Shown: positions 9,118 to 16,732 of the stretch, piece by piece
Layout of the letters: the number at the start of each line of letters is the position of its first letter
How positions within the stretch are numbered: position 1 is the first letter of the stretch
NCBI GenBank assembly: GCA_000405685.1
Contig: ASPF01000004.1
Location: 1-64,000 of the forward strand
Source of the DNA: Candidatus Geocrenenecus sp. JGI 0000106-J15
GTDB taxonomy: Archaea; Thermoproteota; Nitrososphaeria_A; Caldarchaeales; Wolframiiraptoraceae
Direction: 5' to 3'
DNA length: 64,000 bases
Made by a program: the position numbers and the translations under genes
Notes under the pieces: generated by a model
The model's database searches: none
Told to the model about the DNA's origin: nothing
Seen by the model: the letters and a program-made list of their open reading frames with translations, nothing else

Positions 9118-9209
9118 TCACCGACCTCCAAGAACTCTTTTATCATCAATGGATCTTTAAGCATTCCGTAGTCATTATTAAAGAAGACATATTTATGTAA
9201 ATCGTTAGC
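9114..9209 (-). pseudogene. C-terminal remnant of a DUF72-like gene
   Basis: On the minus strand, 31 codons read A-N-D-L-H-K-Y-V-F-F-N-N-D-Y-G and on to E-F-L-E-V-G-E, then stop. A YVFFNNDYG strand near the C-terminus is characteristic of DUF72 proteins. A TAA stands immediately upstream in frame, no start codon is available and nothing recognisable lies further up, so only the tail remains. The stop overlaps the ATG of the next gene by ATGA, the normal operon spacing. The family assignment rests on a short match. Confidence 0.35.
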
Positions 9210-9303
9210 TTATGCATTCATCGTTATCTCAATATTACTAGAGTCTAAAAATAGATATAGTAAATAAGTGTTAAGTAATTCTAAAAAGCTTTACTAGTCA
9301 AGA

Positions 9304-10770
9304 CTAGTCGAATACTAATGCATTTCCAACTAGTTCATGAACTCCTCCAACTGTTATGGGTAGCTTGTAATGGTCGAAGTATTCAGTAAATGCTGCTTTG
9401 TCTATTGCACATATACATGCTAAGAAGTTTGCACCAGTTCTCTTTATAGCTTCAAGCTTCGGTCTAACAGCTTTAAGCCTTAACTCAATCGTCTCATCTG
9501 CAAGTAATCCTCCACCTGCACAGCAGCATATAGTCTTCTCTCTATTTATGTTAGGGTCAAGCTCTACATAATTCTTACAGACATGCCTTAGTATGTATCT
9601 AGGTTCTTCTATTAGTCCTACGACTCTAGCAGGGTTACATGAATCATGATATGTAACGACGTATTGATTGTTTGCATCTGGGTTTAGCTTAAGTTTTCCA
9701 TGCTTTATCAAGTCTGCTGTAAACTCACAGATATGAACCATCTTGGTGGATGCTGCATGCTCAAACTTTGTACCAGTTATAGGGGAGACAGGTTCTTCAA
9801 GGAAATCTATTGGTCCATTCATCGTATCCATGAAGGCATGGATAACTCTCCACATATGGCCACATTCTCCACCGAGTATCCATTTAACGCCAAGCCTTTT
9901 AGCTTCTTCAACAAGCTTCCTGTTAATCTTTTTCATATGCTCGTATCCAAGCCATGTACCGAAGTTACCACCCTCACTTGCATATGTGCTTATTGTATAG
10001 TCCAGCCCGATCAGGTGGAACATCTTTATCGCTCCTTTAAGCGTCCCCCAGTGGGGTCCTCCAAAGAAGTCTGCAGAAGGTGGAACGTATAGTATCTCTG
10101 CACCTTTCTTGTTTATTGGTACTTTAACATCTATTCCTGTTTCTTCCTTTATTTCTTCTTCAGCGAATTGCACGGCGCTGAGTAGAGCTGCTGGAGGTAT
10201 ACCCATATGGTTTCCTACTGTTTCACATTTAGCTATAGCTTCAGTAAGTGACCTCGGGCTGAGACCTATAGCTGTAAGAACCTCTCTACCAGCAATCATT
10301 ATCTCTGCAGTATCTATACCATATGGGCAGAAGACAGAGCATCTTCTACATTGAGAGCATTGGTAAAAGTATGTATACCAAAGCTCAACGGTTTCCTCTG
10401 TAAGTTCTTCTGCTCCAACGAATCCTTTAAAGATCTTTCCTGTTAATGTAAAGTATCTTTTGTAGACTGATCTGAAGAGGTCTTGTCTTGCAACAGGCAT
10501 ATTGTTAGGGTCTAGTGTACCTAGGAAAAATGGACATTTATCTGTGCATGCTCCACATTTTACACATATGTCTAGGAAAAGCTTTACAGATCTAAACTTG
10601 TTTACTACTTCATCCATCTTTTTTAAAGCTACTTCTTTCCAGTTTGGAGGTAGATTAAATTGTGTATGACTCCACTCTCTAGGGAACGGTAGGTGCATCG
10701 TCTCCATATCACGTTTCCACGTAGCATAGAGTTTATACTTCCTTGCAGGTAGACTAGTATCTACTTTCAT
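9304..10770 (-). CDS. dsrK: DsrK-type CCG-domain iron-sulfur protein (copy 1)
   Basis: Cytoplasmic catalytic subunit of the DsrMKJOP/DsrMK complex, related to HdrD, thought to reduce the DsrC trisulfide with electrons from the quinone pool. It has 488 residues. Two ferredoxin-type motifs are present (CVKCGACTDKCPFF and CSQCRRCSVFCPYG). Two CCG-type regions follow: GECGHMWRV in the middle, and HDSC, ICCCAGGG and a final LACICAID. In this copy the last CxxC reads C-A-I-D, so its second Cys is Asp, unlike the 28767 copy. It overlaps dsrM by 4 nt and is the last gene of the operon that begins with dsrC. Confidence 0.88.
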   Translation of the reverse strand: MKVDTSLPARKYKLYATWKRDMETMHLPFPREWSHTQFNLPPNWKEVALKKMDEVVNKFRSVKLFLDICVKCGACTDKCPFFLGTLDPNNMPVARQDLFRSVYKRYFTLTGKIFKGFVGAEELTEETVELWYTYFYQCSQCRRCSVFCPYGIDTAEIMIAGREVLTAIGLSPRSLTEAIAKCETVGNHMGIPPAALLSAVQFAEEEIKEETGIDVKVPINKKGAEILYVPPSADFFGGPHWGTLKGAIKMFHLIGLDYTISTYASEGGNFGTWLGYEHMKKINRKLVEEAKRLGVKWILGGECGHMWRVIHAFMDTMNGPIDFLEEPVSPITGTKFEHAASTKMVHICEFTADLIKHGKLKLNPDANNQYVVTYHDSCNPARVVGLIEEPRYILRHVCKNYVELDPNINREKTICCCAGGGLLADETIELRLKAVRPKLEAIKRTGANFLACICAIDKAAFTEYFDHYKLPITVGGVHELVGNALVFD

Positions 10771-11576
10771 CTTCTCTCACCATCTGGTCCAATTGAATCT
10801 AATTCATCCTTAAACTTCCGATAATACTCCTCCCAAGTAATTACTTCAACTGGATAATCCCATGGGTTTACATGCCTCTTCCATCTAGTTATATTTCTCA
10901 TGTTTCTCGTGGTAGATAGTATCCATCCAATTAGGTGAGATATTTTACTGAATGGGACGTAGATAAACAGTATCTGGGCTAAAACATAATGTGTTAAGAA
11001 CCATATGTTGTTAGGGGGTGGAATCGGGTTAAACCTTAAGAGACTGTACATATATTCGCTTACAGAGGCCATATCTACTAATCCAAAGCTTCTCATATAA
11101 ACTCCCAAAAATACAATTGATATCAAAAGTACTAAGATTATGTAATCACTTAGCTTTGAGATATATCTCACGTTTGGAAGTAATATTCTTCTTACTAGGA
11201 GGAAGAATAATGCAGCTAGGAAGAATATCCCTGAATATAGCACGGCCTCATACCATCCGTATCCGATGACCTCCCAGAGCTCATGGAAGTATACATTGAT
11301 TATGTGGGAGACCAATGTTATAGCTAAAGCTACATGGAAGACGTATCCTCCTATCCAGAGTTTTTTATTACCTTTTAACAAGCTTCTAAATGCAAAAAAG
11401 TCTAATGACATCCTCTTTAACACCCCCGTATATGTTACTGGAGCAGGAGCGACTGGAAATCTAACTGGAATTGGTATTGAAAGCCATCTCACCACCCGAT
11501 ATATCAAACCTAATATTAGTGTGAAGAATGCTATGTAGGGAGTTATATAGCCTATGAAGAAGATTAATGGATCCAT
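10767..11576 (-). CDS. dsrM: DsrM-type membrane cytochrome b (copy 1)
   Basis: Integral membrane partner of DsrK, NarI/HdrE-like, that takes electrons from (mena)quinol through b hemes. The 269 residues show about six membrane segments, with candidate heme histidines in GGYVFHVALAITLVSHI and in WFLTHYVLAQI, and a cytoplasmic C-terminal tail after FSKISHLIGW. It follows the small membrane protein with no gap and overlaps dsrK by 4 nt. The family name comes from this pairing and the cytochrome b fold. Confidence 0.85.
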   Translation of the reverse strand: MDPLIFFIGYITPYIAFFTLILGLIYRVVRWLSIPIPVRFPVAPAPVTYTGVLKRMSLDFFAFRSLLKGNKKLWIGGYVFHVALAITLVSHIINVYFHELWEVIGYGWYEAVLYSGIFFLAALFFLLVRRILLPNVRYISKLSDYIILVLLISIVFLGVYMRSFGLVDMASVSEYMYSLLRFNPIPPPNNIWFLTHYVLAQILFIYVPFSKISHLIGWILSTTRNMRNITRWKRHVNPWDYPVEVITWEEYYRKFKDELDSIGPDGERR

Positions 11577-11858
11577 CTATACGACCCCTCCTTTAAGATA
11601 TACGAGTGACATTATCAAGACTATCATACCTATACCCGCAGCTATCCACTCTTGGTCATATTCTTCTCCTCTATAGTAGACATAGGTAACTAGACTCAAA
11701 ATGATCAGGCTTGAAGCAATGTATCCAGCTGCAAGAGTCTGGTGACTTACTAGTATAGGGTTCAACGTCCATATCAAGACAGTCATTATAATTTGAACTA
11801 AAAGTAGAATAACTAAAGCAACCTCGATACCTCTAGCCAATACCAAACCACCTCTCAA
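11577..11858 (-). CDS. Small three-helix membrane protein between cytochrome b and DsrM
   Basis: A 93-residue protein with about three hydrophobic helices (LARGIEVALVILLLVQIIM; a middle LAAGYIASSLIILSLV; and a last WIAAGIGMIVLIMSLVYL). No conserved cysteine or histidine motif is visible and I do not recognise the family. It overlaps the cytochrome b gene by 26 nt and abuts dsrM, so it is almost certainly co-expressed; a small accessory subunit of the membrane complex is the natural guess, but nothing in its sequence proves that. Confidence 0.6.
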   Translation of the reverse strand: MRGGLVLARGIEVALVILLLVQIIMTVLIWTLNPILVSHQTLAAGYIASSLIILSLVTYVYYRGEEYDQEWIAAGIGMIVLIMSLVYLKGGVV

Positions 11859-13326
11859 AAGATCTCAATCTTCTTTCCACATTTCCAACCCTTAAGTCTG
11901 CAACATAAATTACTTTAAATGACTCTATAGTAGAGAAGGCTAAGAGGACTAAGCCGAATATCAACCATCCGAAGCCTAAGCTTTCACTTAACGATCCATA
12001 GATAATCCTGAATGATAGACCTGCACACATTATAGTCAATAAGAATTTTACAGATGCCCAGACATACTCTTTGGGATGAGGAGATTTTTTCTCTAGCATT
12101 GTTATTTTCAGTTTACTAAACTTCTCCCATACTAGTTGAGGAGGCTTTACTAGCTTCAACCGATATATGTAGGCGGCTAGGAATATTATTATCGTCGGGA
12201 TAACTATTGAAAGGATGGCGATATCTGAAGGTATGTATGAGCCTGCTGTTACCCATGCTAGATAGGTCATTAAGATTATCTGGACTGTTATCCAGACTCC
12301 TATAGCTATGAAGAACGGTCTCTGCGAAGGATGCTTATCTTTCCATCTATCTATGAATGGTAGGAATATGAAGACCAATGTTATGACTGTGAGAGTTGCT
12401 ATAAAGAACTTGAAGCCTGTCTCTCCAAGTACTTCGATAAACTCTGTCTTAGCTATTGCATATGTCCACATAAAATACCATTCAGGCATAGGTATGGTTA
12501 CAACACCAGGAGTATACTTTTCATGTATTCCGAATGGATAAATTATTGATGCTGTCAATATTGACGCAACATAGACACAGACCAAGATTACGAAGTATAA
12601 GAATATGTTTGGAAACCATGGAATGAGCTTCTTCTCTTCTTCTGGGATATCTTTAGATAAAGGCTCTGTTATTCCATGGACCTCGAATATATGTAGCTTT
12701 ACAGCCAGTAAGATGATTAGTACTGCAGGTAGCAGAACTGTGTGGAATGTAAAGAATCTTCTAAGTAATTCTACATCTGTACCATATCCTGAGACAACGT
12801 ACTCTAGGAAACCGCTTAGAGGCTGAGGGAGATGCTTTATTATTGTTATCCCGAATCCTACAGCTGCGTATGAGAGAGCATACCATGGAAGAAGATAGCC
12901 GGTGAACCCCATCAGTAATGTAACTAAACCCATAAGCATACCTACAATCCACATCAACTCTCTAGGCCTTCTATAAGCAACAACAAAATAATTCCTCATA
13001 AAATGTAGAAATGCAATGAAGATCATGGAAAAAGCTGAATAGATATGTATGTTTCTAATAAGATTTCCAAAAGGAACTTCTGTAACTATCCTGCTAACAG
13101 ATTCCCATGCAGTATCTGGGTGGGGTTCATAGTATTGAAGAAGTATTATGCCCGCTATACCTGCCATGAAGAAAGCTATAACAGCTATAGCACCCAGCCA
13201 GTAAGATGGATTCCTAAGAGAATACTCTGGTGCAGGCCGGAGAATAGTCTTTGTAAACCCAAAATTCTCGTCAAGCCATTCCGTAAACCTATTAATAATA
13301 TTCTTCCTTCCACTCAATTTAACCAC
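11833..13326 (-). CDS. Cytochrome b of a Rieske/cytochrome b complex
   Basis: A 497-residue polytopic subunit combining a b6-like N-terminal half and a subunit IV-like part with the quinol-site motif PEWY (M280-PEWY-FMW). Heme ligands of the first helix are H94 and H108, spaced by 14. In the other helix H195 is present, but at the place where the partner ligand normally stands (14-15 residues on) the residue is Lys210, with His212 two residues later (AVKLHIFEVHG). It directly follows the Rieske gene (stop and start abut at 13326/13327) and precedes dsrM, so the quinol-oxidising module is embedded in the dsr operon. Confidence 0.9.
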   Translation of the reverse strand: MVKLSGRKNIINRFTEWLDENFGFTKTILRPAPEYSLRNPSYWLGAIAVIAFFMAGIAGIILLQYYEPHPDTAWESVSRIVTEVPFGNLIRNIHIYSAFSMIFIAFLHFMRNYFVVAYRRPRELMWIVGMLMGLVTLLMGFTGYLLPWYALSYAAVGFGITIIKHLPQPLSGFLEYVVSGYGTDVELLRRFFTFHTVLLPAVLIILLAVKLHIFEVHGITEPLSKDIPEEEKKLIPWFPNIFLYFVILVCVYVASILTASIIYPFGIHEKYTPGVVTIPMPEWYFMWTYAIAKTEFIEVLGETGFKFFIATLTVITLVFIFLPFIDRWKDKHPSQRPFFIAIGVWITVQIILMTYLAWVTAGSYIPSDIAILSIVIPTIIIFLAAYIYRLKLVKPPQLVWEKFSKLKITMLEKKSPHPKEYVWASVKFLLTIMCAGLSFRIIYGSLSESLGFGWLIFGLVLLAFSTIESFKVIYVADLRVGNVERRLRSFERWFGIG

Positions 13327-14022
13327 CTAGATCTTCTCTTCTAGGAACGTCTCTGTCACAAGCTTCTTCCCAAGCATGATCCTCTTTAATTCTTCAGGAT
13401 TGTTAGAGCATTGAGTAACTCCTGGTACGGCGGGAGCTGGTGGAGCTAGAGCAACTGCGTAGATGTCTCCTGAGGTCTCATCATATTCTAGTACAACTTT
13501 ACATAGACTACAGAATGGTGGGCCTGTGAGTACTTCACCATCTTTCTCAAGGTCATAGAGTGCTGCATGAGCTGGACAATAAAGTAGATTCTTATCTGGA
13601 TATAATTCTAGGATGTTTGGTGGTACAGTCTTTAAATAAGTTAATTTTTCTGGGTCTCTCGCCTCTTCGGGTGGGATGTAAATTGTACCATAATATCTAG
13701 CATGCTGACATATCATTACATATGCAATTATATCTTTATCTGGACCTGCCCCTGAAGAAATGCTTTTTCCCGCCTTCACGAGTAGGCATGGAATATCCTT
13801 AGTAGGATAAGAAAATATATACCATGTTTTAGGTTTAATCTCGTTAACATTAGTTAACCTTACCCGTGGCCACTCAGGAATCTCCAGAACGGCTGGACTA
13901 ATAGATTTTAAGAGTGAAGCTACGCCACCAAGACCTACAATAAATGAGAGAGATGTTATTATTTTAAGTGCTGTCCTTCTCTCCTGAGATACTCTCTCCT
14001 CACCATGTTCTGCGTGGCTCAA
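13327..14022 (-). CDS. Rieske iron-sulfur protein, membrane anchored
   Basis: A 231-residue Rieske subunit. The N-terminus has twin arginines (QERRTALK) followed by a hydrophobic stretch (IITSLSFIVGLGGVASLL), a Tat-type anchor. The [2Fe-2S] ligands are split as usual: C-Q-H in MICQHARYYG and C-P-A-H in LLYCPAHAALYDL. A second Cys pair in GPPFCSLC follows the second ligand box. The insertion between the boxes is long. The gene sits between dsrC and cytochrome b. Confidence 0.92.
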   Translation of the reverse strand: MSHAEHGEERVSQERRTALKIITSLSFIVGLGGVASLLKSISPAVLEIPEWPRVRLTNVNEIKPKTWYIFSYPTKDIPCLLVKAGKSISSGAGPDKDIIAYVMICQHARYYGTIYIPPEEARDPEKLTYLKTVPPNILELYPDKNLLYCPAHAALYDLEKDGEVLTGPPFCSLCKVVLEYDETSGDIYAVALAPPAPAVPGVTQCSNNPEELKRIMLGKKLVTETFLEEKI

Positions 14023-14075
14023 TCAAATCACCTATAAATCGTTATTTATAGTATATCTAGTTGCCATTAGCTATT

Positions 14076-14396
14076 TTAGACGCAGCCTGTTGGCTTCGGT
14101 AGTCCCGCTACTTTACAAGCACCTTTCGCAGGCCCAGAGGGGAAGAGCTCATAGATCTTCTGGAGAGAGAATCCTGTCTGCTTTATAAGCATCCGTATGG
14201 GTGGAGCTACACCGTATTTCTGCCAATATTCTCTTAAATAATTTATTACTTTCCAATGTTCATCGGTAAGCTTCTCTACTCCTTCGAAATGCTTAGCGAA
14301 GAATTCCGCAACTTCTGGACTCCATTTCTCAGGTTCCTGGAGAAATCCATCCTCATCCACTTCAAACTTCTGTCCTTTAAACTCTAGGTGAGGCAT
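14076..14396 (-). CDS. dsrC: DsrC sulfur-carrier protein with both redox cysteines
   Basis: A small substrate protein of dissimilatory sulfite reductase that carries a trisulfide. It has the full DsrC plan: LEFKGQKFEVDEDGFLQEPEKWS, VEKLTDEHWKVINYLREYWQKYGVAPPIRML, and the flexible arm ending CKVAGLPKPTGCV. Cys94 and Cys105, with ten residues between and the last one penultimate, mark true DsrC rather than TusE-like relatives with one Cys. I start at ATG 14396 because GGTGG lies about 7 nt before it; an ATG at 14426 would add ten residues. First gene of the dsrC-Rieske-cytb-dsrMK series. Confidence 0.95.
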   Translation of the reverse strand: MPHLEFKGQKFEVDEDGFLQEPEKWSPEVAEFFAKHFEGVEKLTDEHWKVINYLREYWQKYGVAPPIRMLIKQTGFSLQKIYELFPSGPAKGACKVAGLPKPTGCV

Positions 14397-14529
14397 GTTC
14401 TGTCCACCTTCACTATAGAGAGACATTATGCGGGTATTTAATTCTTTTCGTGTAAAAATCTACATCTCGAATTATAAAACACCGATATTAAGTTTAATTC
14501 TTGAGTACTTAAAATCTTTGTTTATTCAT

Positions 14530-15807
14530 CTAGTCTATGTTGGTTTTAGTATAGGTATATACTTTTAAGATCTTGTCTAGTTCATCCTTGTTTACATTTT
14601 TATAGTTTTTTCTAAGATTTTCTATTAGGGGATTTAGTATCCTCTTAATTATCGCTCTAGACATGTCATCTATGATCTCTATGCTTTTCTCATCGAGCTT
14701 AATAGTCCTCATCATAGATAACGCTTCTGAAAATTCTTCAACTCTAACTCTCTCTGCATAACAGTAAATTTTAGAGATTAACTCTTCAATCCATATAGTT
14801 TCTAATCTTTCCAGAAACCTCTCTACATGATCCTCAATTAATGTTTCTATCTTCTCTAATTCTCTAATCCTATCGTAGATTGAGTAATCAATGTATTCTT
14901 TAAGGTCGTCTAAGGTTATAAGCTTTATATTTTGTAGTTTTGAGACTTCGGGATCAACGTTTCTTGGAACTGATAAGTCAATTATTAATAGAGGTTTATC
15001 TCTCTCCTTGACCGCATCTGCTATTCTTTCTCTAGTTATAATGTAGTGAGGTGCAGAAGTTGTAACAAATATTATATCTGCTATTTTTAGATAGTTTTCA
15101 ATTTGGTCTAGTCTTAACGCTATTGCCCCGCTCATGTTAGCTAAATGAATAGCCTTCTCATAAGTTCTATTAGCAAATAATAATGTAAGCTTTCTATAGT
15201 TTTTCTCCATTAATGCAGAGTTTACCAACTCACCTGTCTCTCCAGCACCGATTATAAGGATAACTTTATCATTTAGATTTCTAAGTATTTCTTCAACTGC
15301 CTCAACAGCGACGTGAGCTAAGCTTAGCCTCTTTCTACTTATCTCTGTCTCAGATCTAACTCTCTTTCCAATCTTAATAGCTTCTTCAAATATCATTTTG
15401 AGTAGTAAAGACAAACTATTAACAGCTAATGCTTTATAGTATGCTTGTTTCACTTGACGTAGGACCTCTTGCTCACCTATGACCATTGATTCAAGACCAG
15501 AAGCCAGTCTGAATAGATGCCTAACTACTTCAATACCCTTAATGGTTACAAAACTTTTTTTAAGATTAACATCTCCAGTTAGGTCTCCCCAAATACTTAC
15601 TACATCTTCTATAACTTTCTCATCTCTTAACTCAAGGAAGATCTCTACTCTATTACATGTCTGGAGTATAGCTACACCTTCGACTCCACTAATATCCTTA
15701 AATAGTTTAAGTGTTGATTCTAGGTCTCTAAAGAAAGCTTTTTCAAGCATAGATATGGGTAACTGCTTATGGTTTAAGAGAAGACCATGAATGTTGCTCA
15801 AAGACAT
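14530..15807 (-). CDS. hemA: Glutamyl-tRNA reductase
   Basis: First committed enzyme of the C5 tetrapyrrole route, reducing glutamyl-tRNA to glutamate-1-semialdehyde. It has 425 residues. The catalytic cysteine is in LQTCNRVEIF, the substrate domain has GLESMVIGEQEVLRQVK, and the NADPH-binding domain starts with VILIIGAGETGELV. A helical dimerisation domain makes up the end. It is divergent from the alpha/beta hydrolase gene and is the first of several siroheme-pathway genes here. Confidence 0.95.
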   Translation of the reverse strand: MSLSNIHGLLLNHKQLPISMLEKAFFRDLESTLKLFKDISGVEGVAILQTCNRVEIFLELRDEKVIEDVVSIWGDLTGDVNLKKSFVTIKGIEVVRHLFRLASGLESMVIGEQEVLRQVKQAYYKALAVNSLSLLLKMIFEEAIKIGKRVRSETEISRKRLSLAHVAVEAVEEILRNLNDKVILIIGAGETGELVNSALMEKNYRKLTLLFANRTYEKAIHLANMSGAIALRLDQIENYLKIADIIFVTTSAPHYIITRERIADAVKERDKPLLIIDLSVPRNVDPEVSKLQNIKLITLDDLKEYIDYSIYDRIRELEKIETLIEDHVERFLERLETIWIEELISKIYCYAERVRVEEFSEALSMMRTIKLDEKSIEIIDDMSRAIIKRILNPLIENLRKNYKNVNKDELDKILKVYTYTKTNID

Positions 15808-15913
15808 CTTACATCAACTAGACATAGATACTTCATGGTTCTTAAAAAGTTTCTATAAATCACATTGAGTTACAAGATAAGTTTTAATCTAAGTTTTAAG
15901 AGCTACTTATCTG

Positions 15914-16732
15914 ATGCCCTACTTAGATAATGAGATATTCTATGAAGTCTATGGTGAAGGTAGACCTATCTTAATGATTCATGGCGCATGGGCTTCTCAT
16001 GAATGGTGGAGAATGCAGATTCCTGAATTCTCAAAGAAGTATAAAGTAATCGCAATTGATGTTAGAGGTCATGGTAAGTCTGCTAGATTAGAGAAGCCTA
16101 CAAATGTTAAGAGGCTTGCTGAAGATGTAGATAGAGTTCTAGACCATCTAAACATAAACGAAGTTGTATTAATAGGTTGGTCAATGGGTGGGATCATATC
16201 AACTCAATATTATTTTGAACATCCTGAAAAAGTAAAAGGATTGATACTTATCTCAAGTAGACTCCATAAGAGAACTGGAATGCTTATAGAAGCATATCTT
16301 AGAACTATGCGTGAAATGTTTACACTCTTTATGGATTTTGCAGATTTTGAAGGTTTTGAATCATTAAAATATGGTGATCAAGTAAAGAAAGAAGTTGAGA
16401 AAATGTTCTCAAAATCTACAGATCCTGAGATTATTAACTGGGCGATCGAAGACTTAACCAAAAACAGGAGAAGAGATTACTTAAACATTGTTAAAACGAT
16501 AGCTAAATACGATGCATTGGATAAGCTTCATACAATAAAAGTGCCGACTCTCATAATAGTTGGAGATAAAGATGAGAGGACGCCGCCTGAATTCTCTAAG
16601 AAGATCCATGAGAAGATCCCTAACTCTAAGCTTGTTATAATTGAGGGTTATGGACACTACGTCTTGCTGGAGAGACCAGATATAGTGAATAGAGAGATAC
16701 TGAATTTCCTAGAGAGTATAGGCTACCGCTAA
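15914..16732 (+). CDS. Alpha/beta-hydrolase fold protein
   Basis: A 272-residue hydrolase of unknown substrate. Marks: the oxyanion segment MIHGAWASHEWW, nucleophile Ser in GWSMGG, acid Asp in GDKDERTPPE, and His in GYGHYVLLERP, a complete triad. A soluble cytoplasmic enzyme, since no signal is seen. It overlaps the 3' end of the cbiA-like gene by 4 nt in convergent orientation, so it is not in an operon with it. Family members include esterases and C-C hydrolases; the context does not choose between them. Confidence 0.85.
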   Translation: MPYLDNEIFYEVYGEGRPILMIHGAWASHEWWRMQIPEFSKKYKVIAIDVRGHGKSARLEKPTNVKRLAEDVDRVLDHLNINEVVLIGWSMGGIISTQYYFEHPEKVKGLILISSRLHKRTGMLIEAYLRTMREMFTLFMDFADFEGFESLKYGDQVKKEVEKMFSKSTDPEIINWAIEDLTKNRRRDYLNIVKTIAKYDALDKLHTIKVPTLIIVGDKDERTPPEFSKKIHEKIPNSKLVIIEGYGHYVLLERPDIVNREILNFLESIGYR

